Notes under the pieces: generated by a model
What the model saw: only the letters and a program-made list of their open reading frames with translations
Databases searched by the model: none
What the model was told of the DNA's origin: nothing
NCBI GenBank assembly: GCA_002509325.1
Contig: DADO01000115.1
Coordinates: forward strand, 10,207-22,578
Length of the DNA stretch: 12,372 nt
Source: Methanosarcina sp. UBA402
GTDB lineage: Archaea > Halobacteriota > Methanosarcinia > Methanosarcinales > Methanosarcinaceae
Reading direction: 5' to 3'
Part shown: positions 5,350 to 12,372 of the stretch, piece after piece
Position numbering within the stretch: position 1 is the first letter of the stretch
Layout: every line of letters starts with the position of its first letter
Made by a program: the position numbers and the translations under genes

Positions 5350-6465
5350 TCAATTATCAAATTTTTTAAGACCTTCAAGAATAGAATCATACTTAGTACA
5401 GACTCTCTGGAGAAGATCGCCCTCAACACTGCGATGCGTGGGTATCAGAATTTGAGCCCCTTTTTCTATTTTAACCCCGCTTTTTGAAACTCCATAATCA
5501 GGTGCGACAAGAACCCCATCTGCGGAAATTCCAAGAGAGAGATCGTTTACGATTCTTGAAACCATTTCAGTTGCCGGCTTTACCTTCTTCTCGATAAGGA
5601 CAGCAGAAGAAACATATCTTTCTCTGGTCTCCCTAATATTCTTAATACTATTTTCCACTGTTTTGAAGTCCACTTCATCGGGAAGTTCCTCAGTAAGTAA
5701 AGCAACTGCTTCGATAAGGTCTTCAAAAGTTGTTGAATGCATTTCAAGGATTTCTCCGTCGCAATACTGCCGTACAGTATCGGAGTAGCCAGCCGAGATC
5801 ACGACAATATCTGCCTCAAGCAGGCGGGAAATTTCCTCCTTCGAAGGCGAGTAGGCATTGGCTACGAAATATTCCCTGATCCCACACATGTTCATAAGGG
5901 ATTCATACATTGGAGTCACGGCAATAATCTTCTTTCCTATCCAGAGGTTGATCTCACTCTGCCCGCCCTGGGACCTTAAAAGCTCAAGGATTTTCTCCTT
6001 TATGGCTTTTGGGTCATTTCTTTTAAGCCCGAAATAATCTGCAAAAAGCGGGGTTGTGGAAAGTTGCCTGCTCCTCCCGCAAGGCACAGAATCAACAAAA
6101 CCTCGCTCTATAAGATCTTTTATATGATCATAAGCTCCGCTTCCTCTCATATCAACGAGTTCGGACTGGAGCAGGGGCTGGTAATAGGCGATCATGGAAA
6201 GGGTGCGGAGTTTCGGGGCTGAAAGCTCTTTTGGGGCAACTTCCCGCATAAGTTCGGAGTATTCAGGCTTGACCTGCATAACATATCGCTCCCCAAGGTC
6301 AAGGACCTCAATTCCTGAGCCCCGGGATGAATAAACATCTGTTAGTTCCTCTACTGCCAAAAGGACGGTTTTTTTGGATTTTCCGGTGATTTTCATAAGT
6401 TTTTCAAGGCTTACTGCCCTGCCAGCAGCAAAAAGTACGGCTTCGATAATCTCAAGCTCACTCAT
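5350..6465 (-). CDS. scpB: Condensin subunit ScpB with a long C-terminal extension
   Basis: ScpB is a winged-helix protein that dimerises and binds the middle of the kleisin ScpA in the SMC ring. Residues 1 to about 155 have the family features: an N-terminal winged helix beginning MSELEIIEAVLFAAGRAVSL, then APKELSAPKLRTLSMIAYYQ (77-96, second winged helix), and GRSRQLSTTPLFADYFGL (130-147). The protein is 371 residues against about 200 for Bacillus subtilis ScpB. The additional 156-371 region is unlike ScpB and reads as an alpha/beta domain (IIAVTPMYESLM, ADIVVISAGYSD, TTFEDLIEAVALL) followed by a helical and a beta-rich tail. The ATG at 6463-6465 is chosen because GGGAG (6474-6478) lies eight bases upstream and the family start matches; a frame extending back to 6639 merely overlaps scpA. 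scpB overlaps the scpA stop by 8 nt. Confidence 0.93.
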   Translation of the reverse strand: MSELEIIEAVLFAAGRAVSLEKLMKITGKSKKTVLLAVEELTDVYSSRGSGIEVLDLGERYVMQVKPEYSELMREVAPKELSAPKLRTLSMIAYYQPLLQSELVDMRGSGAYDHIKDLIERGFVDSVPCGRSRQLSTTPLFADYFGLKRNDPKAIKEKILELLRSQGGQSEINLWIGKKIIAVTPMYESLMNMCGIREYFVANAYSPSKEEISRLLEADIVVISAGYSDTVRQYCDGEILEMHSTTFEDLIEAVALLTEELPDEVDFKTVENSIKNIRETRERYVSSAVLIEKKVKPATEMVSRIVNDLSLGISADGVLVAPDYGVSKSGVKIEKGAQILIPTHRSVEGDLLQRVCTKYDSILEGLKKFDN

Positions 6466-7417
6466 GAATCTTACTCCCAGATTTAGTTTCAGGCTTCGAA
6501 AGTTCGGCTTTTGAAGTAATAGTCTCGTGAAAAAAAGATGGATTGTTCTCAGTGGAAAAGCCGGATTCCTCTCCCGGATAAATATATAATTCCTCGAAAA
6601 GCTCGTTCTGGAAAAGCCAGACCTTTTTGTTTGAAGCAAGGAAAAGAAGAGATAGGTAATCCATTATCCTGTCTTCACTCTTTTCAAGGAAGCTGGAAAA
6701 AGCTACTACAGGCTGCTTCGCAAATAGTTTAGAAAGGCTTGCCCATATCAGAGTCAGGTGCGAGCTAATGGTTTCTTCGTGCGCAATGCCCAGAACGTCC
6801 CCGGTAGTAAACTGGGGCCAAAGCTCGGATTCTTTTGAGATCTGGCTGGCTTTTTTTTTGTTTTTTCTGGAGAGGCTTTTTTCGGCTTTCTTGAGTTCAA
6901 GAATCAGTTCTTTGAGTGTAACCGGTCTCGTGGAAATCCTGCGGACAGGAAGCTTCGGAACAGGAAATTCCTCTGGCTCAGGGAAATCGGGATCATCAAA
7001 AAAATCCGGATCGAACTCATCGATCTCTTCCTCTTCCACCTCCAGAATTCCCAAGGATTTCATGCGAAGGAGAATAGCAGAATAAAGAAGGGTCCTTGAA
7101 GAAATTCTAAGGTCCATCTGTTTGAGTTCTTCCACTCTTCCCAGAAAACTGTCAGTAAGCTGTACAATATCTATATCCCAGGGGTCGATTTTTCCATCCC
7201 GAGTAAGCTCAACCAGTATACCCAGAGGTTCATAAGTTTCAAATTCCGAGATATCAAGCAGATCCCAGTCAATTCCAAGGCATGATAGCGTGCATGGCAG
7301 CCCATAAGTTTCAGGGTCTGCAAAAAGAGAATCGTTTTCTCCGGATTCACGAACTTTATGGGCTTGAGGTTGGGGAATCTCATGCGCTGCCCCCGCATTA
7401 TCCATAAGTTCAGCCAT
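6458..7417 (-). CDS. scpA: Condensin kleisin subunit ScpA
   Basis: A 319-residue kleisin that bridges the two SMC heads. The N-terminal kleisin helix region is clear: YEPLGILVELTRDGKIDPWD (62-81), IVQLTDSFL (84-92) and RTLLYSAILLRMKS (108-121). A strongly acidic linker follows (LEVEEEEIDEFDPDFFDDPD, 125-144). A lysine-rich segment is at 176-190. The C-terminal winged helix expected to bind the SMC head is about 237-280 (VVAFSSFLEKSEDRIMDYLS and on). An extra N-terminal stretch of about 60 residues and a polar tail of about 40 make it longer than B. subtilis ScpA (about 250). Its ATG (7415-7417) overlaps the smc stop by 8 nt, which suggests translational coupling and balanced subunit supply. 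The gene contains an A-rich run (6851-6866) that is a candidate slippery site. Confidence 0.95.
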   Translation of the reverse strand: MAELMDNAGAAHEIPQPQAHKVRESGENDSLFADPETYGLPCTLSCLGIDWDLLDISEFETYEPLGILVELTRDGKIDPWDIDIVQLTDSFLGRVEELKQMDLRISSRTLLYSAILLRMKSLGILEVEEEEIDEFDPDFFDDPDFPEPEEFPVPKLPVRRISTRPVTLKELILELKKAEKSLSRKNKKKASQISKESELWPQFTTGDVLGIAHEETISSHLTLIWASLSKLFAKQPVVAFSSFLEKSEDRIMDYLSLLFLASNKKVWLFQNELFEELYIYPGEESGFSTENNPSFFHETITSKAELSKPETKSGSKIHE

Positions 7418-10400
7418 TAAGCTTCACCCCGGTAATGCTCGTGAGATTATTTTCCTGCATTGTAACCCCTATTGTCCTGGCAGCAGCCTGAATCATTGGT
7501 TTTCTTAAGGAAACAACAATAAACTGGACTTTTGATCCTGAGGCTTTAACACGCCTTGAGACCCTTTCCACGTTCCAGCCGTCCAGAAACATATCAATTT
7601 CATCAAAAGCATAGAAGGGAGCAGGACGGTATTGCTGGATCGCGAAAATGAAAGCAAGAGCAGTAAGGCTTTTTTCTCCTCCTGACATCGCTTCTATCCG
7701 CTGGAGAGTTTTTTCCCTGGGTTGTGCCCGCAGAGTCATCCCTCCTGCAAAAGGGTCGTCAGGGTCCTCAAGTAAGAGCTCACCCACACCGTCAGAAAGC
7801 TCGTGGAAAATCTCCCTGAAATTGGCATTAATGCTTGTATACGCTTCCATAAAGGCATCTCGCTTTAACTTCTCGTACTGATCAATACGCTCAAGGAGCT
7901 GCTCTCTCTCAGTAAACAGAGTATCCCTTTTTCCCTGCAAATCCGAAAGCCTGAGTTCTACCTCATTATACTCGTCAATAGCTCGCATATTCACGGGTTC
8001 AAGCCGCCTGAGGGCTTCATCGATTGCCTGAATCCGCATATAAACAGTTTCGTAATTCGGGACCTCATCAGCCTCTTCCAGCCCTCTTTTGATGATTTCT
8101 TCGACAAGATGTTTTTCCTGGTCAAAAAGCGCATTCTTCGTAGCTGTGAGCGTAAGCACCTGCTGCCTTGCCTTTTCAAGCGTGGTTGAAGCAATACTTA
8201 CTCTGCGCTTTACAGTGTTATGTTCAGCCTGAACCTTTTCCCGCTCTTGCTGGAGTCCTATAAGTTCATCCGAAAGTTCAAGCTCCCTGGCTTTTTTTAC
8301 CTCGAGTTTTCCCTCAAATTCCTTTATTTTTATCTTCAGAGAGTTAACTTTCTCCATTCTTGAAGCTTTCTTCTCATCAAGCTCTCTGATAAGTTCCTTA
8401 GCTTCAACAATTTTCTGTTCAGCATACTCTTTTTCAAGCTGCAGGGCGTTCTGGGTGGCTTCAGTATCCCGGATTCGGCTATCAAGCCTGCGGAGTTCCT
8501 CGTCAACAAATTCTATCTTTTTATTGATTTCAGGCAGAGGAGAATCTGCAAGCTTTTCTTCAAGTCCAGAGATCTGTACCTCAAATTCGGATACTGCCTT
8601 CTCCTTTTCGGCTTTTTCCGCAATTACCCTGTCCATCTCTGCCCTGAGTTCGGTTTTTGACTCCTCGATTGCTTTGAGATCGGCCTGTTTTGCTTCAAGA
8701 AGTTCAGCAAGTTTTGCTTCCCTGCCTGCGATTTCTTCAAGCTGGCTTTCCTTTCTTGAGATTGTTGCCTCGTTGTCCCGGATTTTCCGGCTTAACTCGA
8801 AAAGATGGCTTTCAATACTGTCCTGTTTGCTTATGGCTGCCTCCCGGCTTGTATCCAGGGATCTGATCTCCTCTGCAAGTTCAAGCAGTTTATCTTTTTC
8901 CGCAGCAGCAAAGGAAATTCCAGATTTAGAGGAGATTGACCCTCCTACCATTGCTCCGCTCTTTTCCAGAAGTTCACCTTCAAGAGTGACCATCCTTGCC
9001 CTGCCCATGAGGCGGCGAGCACTTGCAAGGTTTTCCATAACAAGAGTATCCTGAAAGACATACCAGAACGCAGGCTCAAAATCGGAATCAAATTCAATAA
9101 GGTCAATTGCATACCCTATCACTCCGTTTTCATAACTAAGGTTTTCAAGCCGCCTGGGTTCTCTCAATTTATTCAGAGGAAGGAAGGTAGCTCGCCCTCC
9201 TTTTCTGCGTTTCAGGTATTCGATTGCTTCGGCAGCATCGGCATCCGTATCCACAACAATCGCCTGCATCCGGCTTCCTGCCGCAATCTCCAGAGCTGTT
9301 GAATATTGCCTATCCACTTTTCCAAGCTGGGCAATGGTCCCATGAATTCCGAAAAGGTCATCCTGTCTTGCAGCTCCTATTACCATCTCCACGGCTCTGG
9401 AATAGCCTCCTCCCTGCTCAGATGCCCGCACTCTTGCTTCCGTGACTGCATATTCCTGCTGGAGGCTGTGAAGCTTGTTCTCAAGCTTCCTGATATCTTC
9501 CTTTATCCTGAAATGGCTACTTTCGATATCATCACGGTCTCGAATTAGAGCTTCCAGATTTTCGGAGAGCTTTTCAAGCTCGTACCTGACAGAAAGCGTG
9601 TCGCTGTCAGAAGTAGCAACCGCCGCTTCGGCATCCCTGATCTGGTTTTCTATCTCCCGGAGTTCCGAAGATTTTCTCCTGAGGGAATCAAGGAGCCGGT
9701 CCTCAGTTCGGATGAGCTCGTTTTTCTCGTTCTTTACATCCTCAAGATTCTTCCTGGCAGCCATGAGCTCGTCCCGGGTGGCAGCAAATTTTGCGTCCAC
9801 ATCCGCGATCTTACTCTGAAGCAGCATACGCTTGGTTTTACGCTCAGAAAGCTCGGAAGAAATGCTGTCCTTTCTCAGATCTTCGGCTTCGATTTTTTCA
9901 TCGATCTCCCTGACCTTACCTTTGGTAGAATCGATTTCTACAAAGGCTTTTCTGCGCCGCGAATCCGCTTCCTCAAGTTCGGATTCCGAAAGCTCGATAC
10001 TGTCTATACAGCGCGAAATTTCTCCTTTAGTCTCTTCGATCTCCCTCTTAATCTGAAGCTGTTCATCCTCTCCTTTTTTCCGAATTTCAAGGGAGAGCTT
10101 TTCCAGGGCTTCCTCAAGGACCTGAAGTTCATTTATTCTCTCGTTCAGGAGGAGCTGGACTTTTTCAAGATGTACTTCCTTTCCTGCAAGCTCCTTTTCT
10201 ACATTCTGTAGTTCAGCCCTTGCATCTTTTAGTTTGGAGAGCAGGACATATCCTTCAAACTTGATTTTTTCAGCTTTAAGCGCCTGATATTTTAAGGCCT
10301 GGTCGCGTTCCCCTGCCAGTTTTCCTAGTTGGGTACGTACTTCTTCAAGGATTATATCAACACGCTCGATTTGCTGCCTTACAACTTCCAGTTCCCCAAG

Positions 10401-10937
10401 CGCCTTTTGTCTGCGCTCGTCAAATTCCGCAACTCCCGCAATTTCATCAATAATTTTCCTTCTTTCTATAGGACTCATGGAGATGATCTGTGTAACATCT
10501 CCCTGCATAACCACATTGTAACCTTCAGGAGTTACCCCGGCTTTTGCAAGGTGGGAATGGATTTCTCCAAGATTTACGGATTTCCCATTGAAATAAAAAT
10601 AGCTATAATACCCGCTTTTTGTCCGCCTAACCTTTCTTGAGATTTCAACCTCATCAAGCTCAATAGGCAACTTGCGGTCAGAATTATCAAAACGAATTGT
10701 AACCTGAGCAAAACCAGGTTTTTTTGCCGCATCGCCATTATAAATCAGGTCAGTAAGTTTTTCAGCCCTAAGAGTCCTTGAACTGGTAAGCCCAAGTGCA
10801 AAGAGGATTCCGTCTATTATGTTAGACTTTCCACTTCCATTAGGACCTGAAATCGTGGTAAAGTCATTATAAAAGGGAATCTTTACTTTTTTTCCAAAGG
10901 ACTTAAAATTAACAAATTCAATCTCTTTTATATACAC
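7410..10937 (-). CDS. smc: Chromosome segregation ATPase SMC (condensin)
   Basis: A full-length 1175-residue SMC, near the usual 1150-1200. Order: N-terminal ATPase head with Walker A GPNGSGKS (31-38, K37) and Q-loop VMQGDVTQI (about 143-151); coiled-coil arm to about 505; hinge about 505-665 (from GGGYSRAVEM to EKSGAMVGGS); return arm; C-terminal head with ABC signature MSGGEKSLTALA (1084-1095) and Walker B FYAFDEID (D1112, catalytic E1113). It forms a dimer closed by ScpA/ScpB and compacts and segregates the chromosome. The start is GTG (10935-10937) with GAGG (10944-10947) six bases upstream; no better in-frame start is seen. The D-loop reads LDGWNVERV, with a tryptophan where Pyrococcus SMC has LDDANVKRV. 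A short hairpin (TTGAG/CTCAA, 10982-10995) lies in the 60-bp gap behind the upstream gene. Confidence 0.98.
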   Translation of the reverse strand: MYIKEIEFVNFKSFGKKVKIPFYNDFTTISGPNGSGKSNIIDGILFALGLTSSRTLRAEKLTDLIYNGDAAKKPGFAQVTIRFDNSDRKLPIELDEVEISRKVRRTKSGYYSYFYFNGKSVNLGEIHSHLAKAGVTPEGYNVVMQGDVTQIISMSPIERRKIIDEIAGVAEFDERRQKALGELEVVRQQIERVDIILEEVRTQLGKLAGERDQALKYQALKAEKIKFEGYVLLSKLKDARAELQNVEKELAGKEVHLEKVQLLLNERINELQVLEEALEKLSLEIRKKGEDEQLQIKREIEETKGEISRCIDSIELSESELEEADSRRRKAFVEIDSTKGKVREIDEKIEAEDLRKDSISSELSERKTKRMLLQSKIADVDAKFAATRDELMAARKNLEDVKNEKNELIRTEDRLLDSLRRKSSELREIENQIRDAEAAVATSDSDTLSVRYELEKLSENLEALIRDRDDIESSHFRIKEDIRKLENKLHSLQQEYAVTEARVRASEQGGGYSRAVEMVIGAARQDDLFGIHGTIAQLGKVDRQYSTALEIAAGSRMQAIVVDTDADAAEAIEYLKRRKGGRATFLPLNKLREPRRLENLSYENGVIGYAIDLIEFDSDFEPAFWYVFQDTLVMENLASARRLMGRARMVTLEGELLEKSGAMVGGSISSKSGISFAAAEKDKLLELAEEIRSLDTSREAAISKQDSIESHLFELSRKIRDNEATISRKESQLEEIAGREAKLAELLEAKQADLKAIEESKTELRAEMDRVIAEKAEKEKAVSEFEVQISGLEEKLADSPLPEINKKIEFVDEELRRLDSRIRDTEATQNALQLEKEYAEQKIVEAKELIRELDEKKASRMEKVNSLKIKIKEFEGKLEVKKARELELSDELIGLQQEREKVQAEHNTVKRRVSIASTTLEKARQQVLTLTATKNALFDQEKHLVEEIIKRGLEEADEVPNYETVYMRIQAIDEALRRLEPVNMRAIDEYNEVELRLSDLQGKRDTLFTEREQLLERIDQYEKLKRDAFMEAYTSINANFREIFHELSDGVGELLLEDPDDPFAGGMTLRAQPREKTLQRIEAMSGGEKSLTALAFIFAIQQYRPAPFYAFDEIDMFLDGWNVERVSRRVKASGSKVQFIVVSLRKPMIQAAARTIGVTMQENNLTSITGVKLNG

Positions 10938-10997
10938 AGAATGCCTCTACAATTTTACGTTTTTGAGGGATTTTCTGTTTTTTGAGCCTTCTCAAGC

Positions 10998-12002
10998 TCA
11001 AGAGTTTTTCCGGCTGCATATTATAATCTCAGCATCTTCTTCTTCTCGTACGTCTACGGATTCTTCTATGAAATGCTTTTTGGAAGTCTTCTCGGCGATT
11101 ATGTACTCGCATTTATAATCATCTGCAGGTTGGGCTCTTGCAGGACCTGGTCTAACCGCCGCAGAAGGCTGTCTTACAGAGAATGACGGTCCTGGAGGTT
11201 GTTGTGGAGGTTGCCGCCTGGCAGGTTCAGTTCTGATCGACGGCTGCTGTCTCATAGCGCCTTTAAGCCTTCTTCTATCCCCGCTTTCTGCAATAATGTA
11301 TTCACACTTCTTTACTTCGACTTCTTCCCTGTCAAGTTCCGCGGGCTCAACCTCTCTGAGTTTCAGCTGAACTTTTGCACCTGTGCCTGGCAGGGAGGCA
11401 GGTGCTTCCTTGAACTCACCAAGTCTGTATGCTGGATTTTCTCTTCGGAGTTCAAGTTTTTGTTTGGGCTTTCTGGAAAGAGGAGGCAGGTCAAGAGGAT
11501 CCTCAGGAAGGGAAAAGGTGACAGAAGGAGGAGATGGAATAACCGGAGTTATAGAAGGAGGGGATGAAATAATCAGAGCTGCTTTTTTCACATCCTCCAG
11601 TTGTTTAGTTAGACTTCCCACCTGCGTTTCCAGTTTCTTGATAAGCGTTTTCTGGTCAAGCAATTCGCGGACAAGCCCGTCCTGAATGCCTGCAAATTCT
11701 CTCAACTTACGGTCAGCCGATCCCGAGTCATTTTCCCCGGATGCTTTCAATTCCACTCTTAACTCATTGAGGATTGAAGCCTTGAGTAAGGCAGGGTTAG
11801 GGATACCCATAAGTTCTGTCCTGATTTCGGAGAGGACAAGGTCCTTGATGGAATCCTGATCAGAAACATTCTCTATTTCGGCCCGCAGTTCATTGAGAAC
11901 CGAAACCTTGATCGATTTCTTAAGAGTCTCGAGCTCTTCATAAGTTATCGACAGCCGCCTTTTATACGGTGTGTTGCGTACATCCCTCTGTCCAGTTCTC
12001 AT
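10998..12002 (-). CDS. Unrecognised coiled-coil, proline-rich protein heading the smc operon
   Basis: A 334-residue soluble protein I do not recognise; no signal peptide or membrane segment is seen. Its layout: a basic N-terminus (1-29); three tandem 21-residue repeats at 30-50, 51-71 and 72-92 with the core xIKxSVLNELRxEL; a leucine-heptad coiled coil (about 106-141); a proline/serine linker with a duplicated SPPSIT/SPPSVT element (30-bp DNA repeat 11521-11580); a charged middle; KCEYIIAE at 232-239; a Gln/Pro/Arg-rich disordered stretch (about 251-293); a second KCEYIIAE at 297-304; and an acidic tail with a third cysteine (IIICS, C329). The ATG at 12000-12002 has GAGGT (12009-12013) six bases upstream. 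It is first in the operon, 60 bp before smc, so an SMC-linked function such as loader, adaptor or regulator is a guess from context only. Confidence 0.88.
   Translation of the reverse strand: MRTGQRDVRNTPYKRRLSITYEELETLKKSIKVSVLNELRAEIENVSDQDSIKDLVLSEIRTELMGIPNPALLKASILNELRVELKASGENDSGSADRKLREFAGIQDGLVRELLDQKTLIKKLETQVGSLTKQLEDVKKAALIISSPPSITPVIPSPPSVTFSLPEDPLDLPPLSRKPKQKLELRRENPAYRLGEFKEAPASLPGTGAKVQLKLREVEPAELDREEVEVKKCEYIIAESGDRRRLKGAMRQQPSIRTEPARRQPPQQPPGPSFSVRQPSAAVRPGPARAQPADDYKCEYIIAEKTSKKHFIEESVDVREEEDAEIIICSRKNS
11727..11915 (-). repeat. Three tandem 63-bp coding repeats (21 residues each)
   Basis: Residues 30-50, 51-71 and 72-92 of the operon's first protein align without gaps: SIKVSVLNELRAEI, SIKDLVLSEIRTEL and LLKASILNELRVEL begin the three units. 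Hydrophobic spacing suggests amphipathic helices, one per repeat. Confidence 0.8.
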
Positions 12003-12081
12003 TGAAATACCTCTTACAATAAATTCGGGTTCCGATTTCCTGATTGCCTGGAATCATTTACGGCAGGGCAGATCAGCATAA

Positions 12082-12096
12082 TAATCAAATTGATTA
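12082..12096. promoter_or_regulatory. Perfect 15-bp palindrome in the smc-operon leader
   Basis: TAATCAAATTGATTA has 7-bp arms around one central base. It lies in the predicted 5' leader about 30 bp after the expected start. GATTACAT (12092-12099) also pairs with ATGTAATC (12131-12138), enclosing part of the upstream palindrome. It could be an operator or an RNA structure. Confidence 0.4.
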
Positions 12097-12117
12097 CATC
12101 ATAGGAATTTTAATAAT

Positions 12118-12156
12118 ATGTACAAAGTACATGTAATCTTACTTTATTATATATAT
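12118..12156 (-). promoter_or_regulatory. smc-operon TATA box with a palindrome at the predicted start site
   Basis: On the minus strand ATATATATAAT (12146-12156) is a good archaeal TATA box. Transcription should begin about 25 bp downstream, near 12125, which is the centre of the perfect inverted repeat ATGTACAAAGTACAT (12118-12132). A repressor bound there would block initiation (inference). The leader to the first ATG would be about 120 nt. Confidence 0.5.
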
Positions 12157-12372
12157 GGTAATCGATAGTACTTTCCGGCCTTGTAGAGCTCTCTATAACA
12201 GAAAAATAAAAACTGTTTTATTAATGTATGCGAAAATTATCTTTGCATAGGTCTTCTGCGGAAACCTGCTGAAAGCATATAAAAAGGATATAAAAAGAGA
12301 TTTCCAAAATCGAAAAAGCCTCATCCGAGAAAAAGTTAATTTTTGAATGGATAGGGTCAGAGAAGAAGATTG

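Larger units (their letters stand above)
12003..12372. other. Promoter region of the smc operon and right-hand flank
   Basis: No complete gene. The leftward operon promoter and two palindromes lie at 12082-12156. Further right, ATATAAAAAG occurs twice, 11 bp apart (12277-12286 and 12288-12297), a possible TATA region for a rightward gene. An ATG at 12347-12349 stays open to the window edge (MDRVREED), but its ribosome binding site is weak and only eight full codons are visible, so I do not call a gene. Confidence 0.5.

Noticed and set aside
5320..5487. Plus-strand 55-codon frame starting MNDQSAFTYP with AGGTAAG nearby
   Set aside because: It lies mostly antisense to the scpB C-terminus, the ribosome binding site is too close to the ATG, and the protein sequence resembles no family I know.
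6466..6639. N-terminal extension of ScpB back to 6639
   Set aside because: The added residues are a second-frame reading of scpA, and the ATG at 6463-6465 has GGGAG eight bases upstream and matches the ScpB family start.
8455..9054. Long plus-strand open frame (199 codons) opposite smc, and many similar ones opposite thiC, aglJ, scpA and smc
   Set aside because: They are serine-rich or otherwise low-complexity shadows of strongly supported minus-strand genes with no ribosome binding sites.

Overview
The window is archaeal and almost certainly from a methanosarcinal methanogen (Methanosarcina or a close relative). The signs are a two-repeat archaeal TATA-binding protein, an AglJ-type dolichyl-phosphate glycosyltransferase, an archaeal SMC-ScpA-ScpB condensin operon, TATA-box promoters with GAGG-type ribosome binding sites, AT-rich spacers and oligo-T 3' flanks. 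All nine genes whose stop can be read end in TAA (five) or TGA (four). The only TAG that interrupts a gene lies inside a reading frame, which matters because Methanosarcina can decode TAG as pyrrolysine.

Layout, left to right. Positions 2-211 hold the 3' end of a plus-strand gene whose stop codon sits in a 20-bp tandem duplication. It converges on a minus-strand ThiC-family gene (400-1686). A 520-bp AT-rich spacer follows, then an exported, sequon-rich protein gene (2207-3007, minus) that is cut at codon 37 by an in-frame TAG within a 10-bp tandem repeat. After another AT-rich spacer (3008-3558) come an aglJ-like glycosyltransferase (3559-4476) and tbp (4604-5155), both on the minus strand. 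tbp is preceded by four similarly oriented TATA-like elements spaced about 21, 33 and 32 bp apart.

The right half is one minus-strand operon read from about 12125 leftwards: an unrecognised coiled-coil/proline-rich protein (10998-12002), smc (7410-10937), scpA (6458-7417) and scpB (5350-6465). smc/scpA and scpA/scpB each overlap by 8 nt (ATGNNTGA), so translation of the three condensin subunits is probably coupled. SMC supplies the ATPase and long arms, ScpA is the kleisin that closes the ring, and ScpB binds ScpA. Here ScpB carries an extra C-terminal domain of about 215 residues. The first gene of the operon is an attractive candidate accessory protein. The operon promoter has two perfect 15-bp palindromes near and downstream of the predicted transcription start.

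I saw no rRNA, tRNA, CRISPR array, intact insertion sequence or prophage gene.

Most worth checking: the in-frame amber codon, the TATA array at tbp, the SMC-linked unknown protein, the ScpB extension and the altered active-site motif of the ThiC homologue.
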